Of a stretch of DNA of 13,408 nucleotides, positions 7,247 through 11,719 are shown piece after piece. Each line of letters opens with the position of its first letter. The first letter of the stretch is position 1. Made by a program: the position numbers and the translations under genes. The stretch comes from Mariprofundaceae bacterium. GTDB taxonomy: Bacteria > Pseudomonadota > Zetaproteobacteria > Mariprofundales > Mariprofundaceae. Below the pieces are notes generated by a model. That model searched no databases, had not been told where the DNA came from, and worked only from the letters and a program-made list of their open reading frames with translations. The DNA lies in contig JALUXN010000145.1 in the NCBI GenBank assembly GCA_027018975.1, positions 1-13,408 on the forward strand, written 5' to 3'.

Positions 7247-9126
7247 TGGCGTGGCTGCATCAGTTCCATTTTTTGCGCCCGCTCTGGCTGTTGGCGCTAC
7301 CGTTTTGGGGCGCATTCGTGTTCTATTTCTGGCGTCAGCGCGGGCAGGCGAGCGGCTGGCAGCAGATTGCTGATCCGGCGCTGTTTCGCTACTTGACCGG
7401 CGCTGCTGGCGAGATGGGGGCGCCACGCAGTTGGCCGCGCTGGGCGTTGCTGGTCGGTGGCGCGCTGCTCTGGCTGGCGCTGGCCGGACCGGTCTTTCAA
7501 CAGCTGCCGCAGCCGCTGTTTCGGGCGCAGTCGGGCGCGGTGATTGTGCTCGATCTGTCGCAATCGATGCGCGCCGCCGATCTGAAACCGAGCCGACTGG
7601 TGCGCGCCAAGCAGAAGTTGCAGGATATTCTGCAGCTGCGCCGCGAGGGGCAGACGGGGCTGATTGTCTTTGCCGGCAGCGCCTTTGATGTGGTGCCGAT
7701 GACCAGCGATTACCGCGCCATCGTCGCCATGCTCGATGCGCTGACGCCGTCGATCATGCCGGCGCAGGGGAGTATGGCGTCGCTGGCGCTGCAGCGGGCG
7801 GGTGCGATGTTGCAGCGCAACAGGGTGCGCCACGGGACGGTGCTGCTGCTGACTGACGGAGTGGATGCGGCGGCGGTCTCTGCGGCAGAAAGGTTGCGGG
7901 CGGCGGGGCAGCGGGTGCATGTGATCGGCATCGGTACAGCTGCCGGCGCGCCGATTCCGCTGGATTCAGATCGCGGGTCTGGGTTTGTGCAGGATGATGC
8001 GGGCAATATTGTGATTGCCAAGCTGCAGGCGGATCGGCTGCGGGCGGTGGCTGAGGCTGGCGGCGGGGTCTATCGGCCGATCAGTTTCGATGATCGCGAC
8101 ATTCAGGCGCTGCCGGGTCTGAAGCCGGACCGACTGGCGACGCAACTGCAGAAAGAGAAGATGGAGAAGATGCACACCGACCTCTGGCGCGAGGAGGGGC
8201 CGTGGCTGGTGCTGCTGGTCTTGCCGCTGCTGAGTTTGATTTTCCGGCGCGGGGTGCTGTTGCTGCTGATCGTGCCGTGGCTCTGCCCCGACCCCTCCTA
8301 TGCGATGCAGTGGCAGGATCTCTGGCAGCGGCCGGATCAGCAGGCGGCGGCGTTGATGGCGCACGATCCGGCCAAGGCGGCGGCGCGCTTTAGCGACCGG
8401 CAGTGGCAGGGGGCAGCCTACTATCGCGCCGGCAAATACGCGCAGGCGGCCAAGGCATTCGGCACGCCGCATAGCGCCGATGGCTGGTACAATAAGGGTA
8501 ATGCTCTGGCCAAGGCGGGCAAGCTCAAAGCGGCGCTGGATGCCTATAATCACGCCTTGAAGATCGATCCGCAGCATGCCGATGCCGCCTTTAATCGCGA
8601 TCTGGTCAACAAGGCGCTGCAGCAGCAGCAACAACGGAAACAGCAGCCATCCTCCGGCAAGCAAGCGCAGCAGCAGTCGGATCAACACAAGCCAGCGCAG
8701 GAAAAAAAACCATCACAGGGCGGCAAGCCATCCGCATCACCGGATCGCAAGCCGGGTAAACAGGGCAAGCAGCAGAACGATCGACGATCATCTGCAAAGC
8801 AGCAGCGGCAGGGTGGCCAGCAGAAACAACAATCGAAGCAGTCAGCACAGCAATCTCAGGCAGAGCAATCCAAAGCGCAGCCTAAATCACAGCGTCTGGA
8901 TCAGCGCCAACAGATCGCTTCGGGCAAGCAGTCAGAGGGGCAGCGGGGCGGCAAGCAGGGAGAAAAGCGCGCCGCTATGCCGAAGGATGGCAAGCAGCGC
9001 GAGCAGCCCGAGGCGATGCAGCAGTGGTTGCGCCGCATCCCCGATGACCCCGGCGGTCTGCTGCGCCGCAAGTTTCAGTACCAGTATCAGCAGCAGACGC
9101 CGAGCAGTAGCGGGCAGGCGTGGTAG
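7246..9126 (+). CDS. VWA-TPR membrane protein, BatB/BatC-like fusion
   Basis: A 626-residue protein. It has an N-terminal membrane hairpin (about 10-28 and 64-82), a VWA domain (about 95-290) with DLSQSM at 103-108 and LLTDG at 201-205, two more hydrophobic segments (about 319-333 and 336-347), a TPR-like region (about 385-455, including WYNKGNALAKAGKLKAALDAY), and a Gln/Lys/Ser-rich tail from 457 to the end. The third metal-site position is a Ser in AQGSMASLAL where Thr is usual. This is the BatB plus BatC arrangement typical of proteobacterial aerotolerance-type operons. ATG 7246 is chosen because it shares its A with the upstream TGA (TGATG) and is preceded by AGGGGTGAAG. Two upstream GTGs in frame would add two residues. 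The tail has higher A content than the rest of the gene. No BatD gene follows. Confidence 0.92.
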   Translation: MAWLHQFHFLRPLWLLALPFWGAFVFYFWRQRGQASGWQQIADPALFRYLTGAAGEMGAPRSWPRWALLVGGALLWLALAGPVFQQLPQPLFRAQSGAVIVLDLSQSMRAADLKPSRLVRAKQKLQDILQLRREGQTGLIVFAGSAFDVVPMTSDYRAIVAMLDALTPSIMPAQGSMASLALQRAGAMLQRNRVRHGTVLLLTDGVDAAAVSAAERLRAAGQRVHVIGIGTAAGAPIPLDSDRGSGFVQDDAGNIVIAKLQADRLRAVAEAGGGVYRPISFDDRDIQALPGLKPDRLATQLQKEKMEKMHTDLWREEGPWLVLLVLPLLSLIFRRGVLLLLIVPWLCPDPSYAMQWQDLWQRPDQQAAALMAHDPAKAAARFSDRQWQGAAYYRAGKYAQAAKAFGTPHSADGWYNKGNALAKAGKLKAALDAYNHALKIDPQHADAAFNRDLVNKALQQQQQRKQQPSSGKQAQQQSDQHKPAQEKKPSQGGKPSASPDRKPGKQGKQQNDRRSSAKQQRQGGQQKQQSKQSAQQSQAEQSKAQPKSQRLDQRQQIASGKQSEGQRGGKQGEKRAAMPKDGKQREQPEAMQQWLRRIPDDPGGLLRRKFQYQYQQQTPSSSGQAW

Positions 9127-9162
9127 CGAGGTGGTGGGCGTGCTCACGGCGATCGCATCTCT

Positions 9163-9218
9163 ATCGGGGAAGCAGGGTCGCTTGGATTCCCGATAAAACC
9201 CTCGAGAATGACGGCTTT
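9163..9218 (+). repeat. Degenerate copy A of a short palindromic repeat
   Basis: This copy shares ATCGGGGA, an unconserved 13-nt spacer of identical length, and then GGATTCCCGATAaAA.CCTCG.GAATGAC.GCTTT with copy B at 11660-11715. The right-hand stem ATTCCCGA (9186-9193) pairs with TCGAGAAT (9202-9209) with one mismatch. The left-most arm of copy B (GTCATCCCCGA) is missing, so this copy looks eroded. It begins 37 nt after the stop of the VWA-TPR gene and lies in the same orientation as copy B. Confidence 0.65.
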
Positions 9219-9299
9219 ATTTTGCATTTCCTTAGCGTGTAAGAAATCTGTTCATTCTTTGCCCGCAAACGCGCCCGGCGTCTGACCGCCCCGCGGCGA

Positions 9300-9340
9300 G
9301 GAAAAACGGGCGCGACTGCGCTGCTTTATCCCGTTTTTCC
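9300..9340. terminator. Hairpin with A/T tracts, candidate bidirectional terminator
   Basis: GGAAAAACGGG (9300-9310) and CCCGTTTTTCC (9330-9340) form a perfect 11-bp inverted repeat around a 19-nt loop. Inside it, GCGC-GACT-GCGC (9310-9321) could form a nested stem. CGGG...CCCG followed by TTTTT resembles an intrinsic terminator on both strands, although the T tract is short and lies partly inside the stem. It could end transcription of the upstream seven-gene operon. A protein-binding palindrome is the alternative. Confidence 0.45.
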
Positions 9341-9390
9341 GCATGTCTCGGTAGTCAGCCAGTCGGGGCATGCATTAGGGGCTGTTCAAG

Positions 9391-9403
9391 ATGATGCGAT
9401 CAT
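9391..9403. promoter_or_regulatory. Inverted repeat upstream of the XRE gene, possible operator
   Basis: ATGAT-GCG-ATCAT is a perfect 5-bp inverted repeat about 100 nt before the ATG of the XRE regulator. Small XRE regulators often control themselves through such sites. Only one copy is seen, so this is a weak suggestion. Confidence 0.2.
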
Positions 9404-9501
9404 GATCCAAGTAGAATAGATATGCTGCATTGGTAAAATTGTTCGCCGGCGATTTCTACTCCTATTATGGGAGAAATCAACGCTCGCAATATGTTGCTTC
9501 G

Positions 9502-9765
9502 ATGGGGCGTTACAAGTGGAGTGAGCATGAGCGGGTGTTGCTGGAGTTGCTGCGGGAAGTGCGGCGGGAGGCGGGGCTTTCTGGGCCGGCGGTGCAGCGG
9601 ATGTTGAAGCGGCCGAACTCCTATGTCGCCAAAGTCGAGGCGGGTGAAAAGCGGCTGGATATTCTCGAACTGCGCGAACTCTGCACAGTCTATGGCATCA
9701 CAATCGTCGATTTCACCGCACGGCTCGAGCAGCGCTTGCAGAGTGCCAAGCTGACCAAATCGTAA
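9502..9765 (+). CDS. Small XRE-family HTH transcriptional regulator
   Basis: An 87-residue DNA-binding protein made almost entirely of one helix-turn-helix domain of the XRE/Cro-CI type. LLELLREVRREAGLSGPAVQ covers helices 1-2, and RPNSYVAKVEAGEKRLDILE covers the recognition helix and the conserved (K/S)xExGxRxLD turn. ELRELCTVYGITIVDFTARLE closes the fold. I chose ATG 9502 (MGRYKWSEHERV) because family members of this size begin just before the domain. A TTG at 9430 in the same frame would add 24 unusual residues (FYSYYGRNQ). Neither start has a clear ribosome-binding site. It stands alone: no toxin, restriction enzyme or phage gene is adjacent, so its target is unknown. Its DNA is G-rich like the operon to its left. 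Confidence 0.82.
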   Translation: MGRYKWSEHERVLLELLREVRREAGLSGPAVQRMLKRPNSYVAKVEAGEKRLDILELRELCTVYGITIVDFTARLEQRLQSAKLTKS

Positions 9766-9848
9766 GCATCACCCTGTCCACGTTTTTTCAGATGTTCACC
9801 GCAGAGGCGTGGAAAAAATGTCGGATGGGCAATTGCGTCCACTGCCGA

Positions 9849-9878
9849 TTGTCTCTTCTGGCGGCGCGCGTCTATAGT
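9849..9878 (+). promoter_or_regulatory. Sigma-70-like promoter of the phosphatase gene
   Basis: TTGTCT (9849-9854) and TATAGT (9873-9878) are separated by 18 nt and match the -35 and -10 consensus at 4/6 and 5/6 positions. Transcription would begin about 7 nt after the -10, that is at or next to the ATG at 9885. The site lies after the XRE gene, so the phosphatase probably has its own transcript. Confidence 0.5.
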
Positions 9879-9884
9879 GCGGCA

Positions 9885-11573
9885 ATGATTCGACGTCTTG
9901 CCCTCACCGTTGCACTGCTCTGCATGCTGCCATCCATACTCGCTGCCGCGCCTGCGCATCGGCCGCCGAAATTGATTGTGCAGATCACCATCGATGCGTT
10001 ACGCGGTGATCTGGTGGATCGTTTCTCTTCTGTGCTTGGCAAGGGCGGCTTCGGCTATCTGATCCATCATGGCCTTCACTTTGACAACGCCCACTACCAG
10101 CACGCCAACACCGAAACCATTGTCGGCCACACCTCGCTGGCCACCGGCGCGCTGCCGTCGGCGCATGGGATGGTTGCCAATGTCTGGTTCGATCGCGAGC
10201 GGGGGCGACTGGTCTATAACATCGAGGACAGCCGCTACCACCTGCTCACCGCCGATGCCGATGTCGATCAGCAGCGCGAGATCGACCCGACCCAGAAGAC
10301 CGCCAGAGTCGATGGCCGCTCGCCGGCCAATATCCTCACCTCCACCTTCAGCGACGAGCTGGCGATCCACACCAACGGCGGCGCCAAAATCTTTGCCGTG
10401 TCGGTCAAAGATCGCGCCGCTGTCTCCATGGCCGGGCATGCCGGCAAGGCGTTCTGGTTCTCCAAGGCCAAGGGGGCGTTTGTCACCAGTAGTTACTACT
10501 ACCGCGCTATGCCGTCCTGGGCGCAGCACTGGAACAGTCGTCACCTGCCCAAGCGATACGCCGGCAAATCGTGGCAGCTGCTCTATCAGCCGGCGCGTTA
10601 TCAATTTGGCCAGCAGGATGATCAACCCTTCGAGACCGCGCTGCCCGGCTTCGGTCGCACCTTTCCCCACCCCTATGGCCAGCCGACGGACAAATATTTC
10701 ACCACGTTCCTCACCCTCAGCCCCGCCGGCGATGCGCTGACGCTCGATTTTGCCAAGGCGCTGATCCACGCCGAGCAGCTCGGGCAGGATGATGTCACCG
10801 ACTACCTCTCGATCAGCTTCTCCTCGACCGATTATGTCGGCCACATCTTCTCCGCCTCCAGCCTCGAAAGCGAAGATAATCTCGCCCATCTCGACCGCAC
10901 GCTGGCCGATCTCTTCGCCTACCTCGATCGCACGGTCGGGCTCGATCGCACGCTGATTGTGCTCTCCGCCGATCACGGCCAACCGGAGGCGCCGGGCTAT
11001 CTGCAGTCGCTCGGCATGGGCAATGCCCGCTATTTCGATCTCGCCGGCCTCGACAAATCGACGGCGATCAGCGCCATCAAGCGCCGCTTTCATCTCAACA
11101 AGCCGCTGATCAAAGCCTATTTTCACCCCTACATCTATCTCGATCACCAGCTGATCCGCAAACACGGCCTCGCACTCGCCGAGGTGGAGGATGCGGTGGC
11201 CGCCGAGCTGTTGAAGTTTGATGGCATCGCCTACGCCGTGTCGAGTCAGCGGCGCGGACAGCTGCCGGATGACCGCATCAGCCGGCTGGTGCGCAATAAT
11301 TTCCACGCCAATCGTTCCGGCGATATTTATGTCGTCTTCGCGCCGAATGTGTTCATCAACCACTTCGATCACCTGACGGTCAGCTCGGTGCACGGCTCGC
11401 CGTGGCGTTACGACACCTTCGTGCCGATCTATTTCGCCGGCAACGGCTTGACGGCTGCCGTCATCCACCGGCCGGTCACCCCCTACGCCATCGCGCCGAC
11501 CCTCTCCGCCCTGATCCACGCCGCTCCACCCTCCGCCGCCATCGGCGAGCCGCTGGTGGAAGTGTTGCGGTGA
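9885..11573 (+). CDS. Secreted PafA-like alkaline phosphatase (phosphodiesterase/NPP superfamily)
   Basis: A 562-residue periplasmic or exported metal-dependent phosphatase of the alkaline phosphatase superfamily, expected to release phosphate from organic phosphate esters. Residues 1-22 are a Sec signal peptide (MIRR, then a hydrophobic run ending ILAAAPA). The two-zinc active site is complete: D37 (TIDALRGD), nucleophile T78 (NTETIVGH), N99 (VANVW), D316 and H320 (STDYVGH), D363 and H364 (SADHG), and H503 (SVHGSPW). K175 and R177 in SVKDRAAV match the phosphate-contacting Lys/Arg pair of PafA monoesterases, and spacings among the N-terminal ligands match PafA as I recall it. An upstream in-frame ATG (9792) would add 31 residues that spoil the signal peptide, so ATG 9885 is preferred. 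No Shine-Dalgarno precedes it. No phosphate-regulon box was recognised. Its codons are C-rich, unlike genes to the left. Confidence 0.92.
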   Translation: MIRRLALTVALLCMLPSILAAAPAHRPPKLIVQITIDALRGDLVDRFSSVLGKGGFGYLIHHGLHFDNAHYQHANTETIVGHTSLATGALPSAHGMVANVWFDRERGRLVYNIEDSRYHLLTADADVDQQREIDPTQKTARVDGRSPANILTSTFSDELAIHTNGGAKIFAVSVKDRAAVSMAGHAGKAFWFSKAKGAFVTSSYYYRAMPSWAQHWNSRHLPKRYAGKSWQLLYQPARYQFGQQDDQPFETALPGFGRTFPHPYGQPTDKYFTTFLTLSPAGDALTLDFAKALIHAEQLGQDDVTDYLSISFSSTDYVGHIFSASSLESEDNLAHLDRTLADLFAYLDRTVGLDRTLIVLSADHGQPEAPGYLQSLGMGNARYFDLAGLDKSTAISAIKRRFHLNKPLIKAYFHPYIYLDHQLIRKHGLALAEVEDAVAAELLKFDGIAYAVSSQRRGQLPDDRISRLVRNNFHANRSGDIYVVFAPNVFINHFDHLTVSSVHGSPWRYDTFVPIYFAGNGLTAAVIHRPVTPYAIAPTLSALIHAAPPSAAIGEPLVEVLR

Positions 11574-11594
11574 GGTGTTGCTACGCTTTTCAGG

Positions 11595-11640
11595 GTGATC
11601 GCAGAAACATTGTTCGCACCCCTTTAGAAAAAACGATCAC
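11595..11640. repeat. 7-bp inverted repeat after the phosphatase gene
   Basis: GTGATCG (11595-11601) and CGATCAC (11634-11640) are exact inverted repeats separated by 32 nt and end directly against palindromic repeat copy B. It could be the outer border of that element or a weak transcript-end structure. GATC is very common in this DNA, so chance is plausible. Confidence 0.25.
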
Positions 11641-11715
11641 GTCATCCCCGAGTGCCTTCATCGGGGATCCATTGTTGCGTGGATTCCCGATAGAATCCTC
11701 GGGAATGACTGCTTT
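11641..11715 (+). repeat. Palindromic repeat copy B (two nested hairpins)
   Basis: The element runs from GTCATCCCCGA to TCGGGAATGAC, whose ends are inverted repeats with one mismatch. Inside are two hairpins: ATCCCCGA (11644-11651) with TCGGGGAT (11661-11668), and ATTCCCGA (11683-11690) with TCGGGAAT (11699-11706). It belongs by appearance to the broad class of small intergenic ATTCCC...GGGAAT elements found in many proteobacteria. Similarity to copy A continues to about 11715, so the element reaches the 5' edge of the cytochrome gene and supplies an in-frame ATG at 11705. Confidence 0.7.
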
Positions 11716-11719
11716 TTTG

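Larger units (their letters stand above)
9127..9501. other. Intergenic region after the operon
   Basis: About 375 nt without a convincing gene. The first 95 nt hold a degenerate palindromic repeat (9163-9218). The middle is more AT-rich (9210-9260). A strong hairpin lies at 9300-9340, and an ATGAT-GCG-ATCAT inverted repeat lies at 9391-9403. A short open frame from GTG 9137 or 9140 to the TAA at 9194-9196 follows a GAGGTG and could be translated, but it is too short and too unlike known families to call a gene. I see no tRNA or recognisable structured RNA. Confidence 0.6.

Noticed and set aside
8576..9196. 206-codon + strand frame overlapping the VWA-TPR tail
   Set aside because: It is Ser/Arg-rich, produced by frame-shifting the Gln-rich tail (CAGCAG read as AGCAGC). 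There is no domain or start signal.
9379..9403. GGGGCTGTTCAAG resembling an insertion-sequence terminal repeat
   Set aside because: No matching inverted end, transposase fragment or target duplication was found nearby.
9301..9420. Possible small RNA or tRNA in the boundary region
   Set aside because: No cloverleaf, anticodon arm or known RNA signature was recognisable; only the single hairpin is clear.
9783..9830. T6/A6 inverted stretch after the XRE gene as a terminator
   Set aside because: The stem is a weak AT run with one G-T pair and a 22-nt loop; it lacks the GC-rich stem of an intrinsic terminator.
9999..11519. 506-codon open frame on the minus strand opposite the phosphatase
   Set aside because: It lies wholly inside a gene with a complete catalytic residue set. 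Its translation is biased to Arg, Gly, Ile, Val and Glu with no recognisable motif, as expected for the antisense of a GC-rich gene.
11672..11696. TTGTTG...TAGAAT inside repeat copy B as a cytochrome promoter
   Set aside because: The spacing is 13 nt, too short for a normal sigma-70 promoter.
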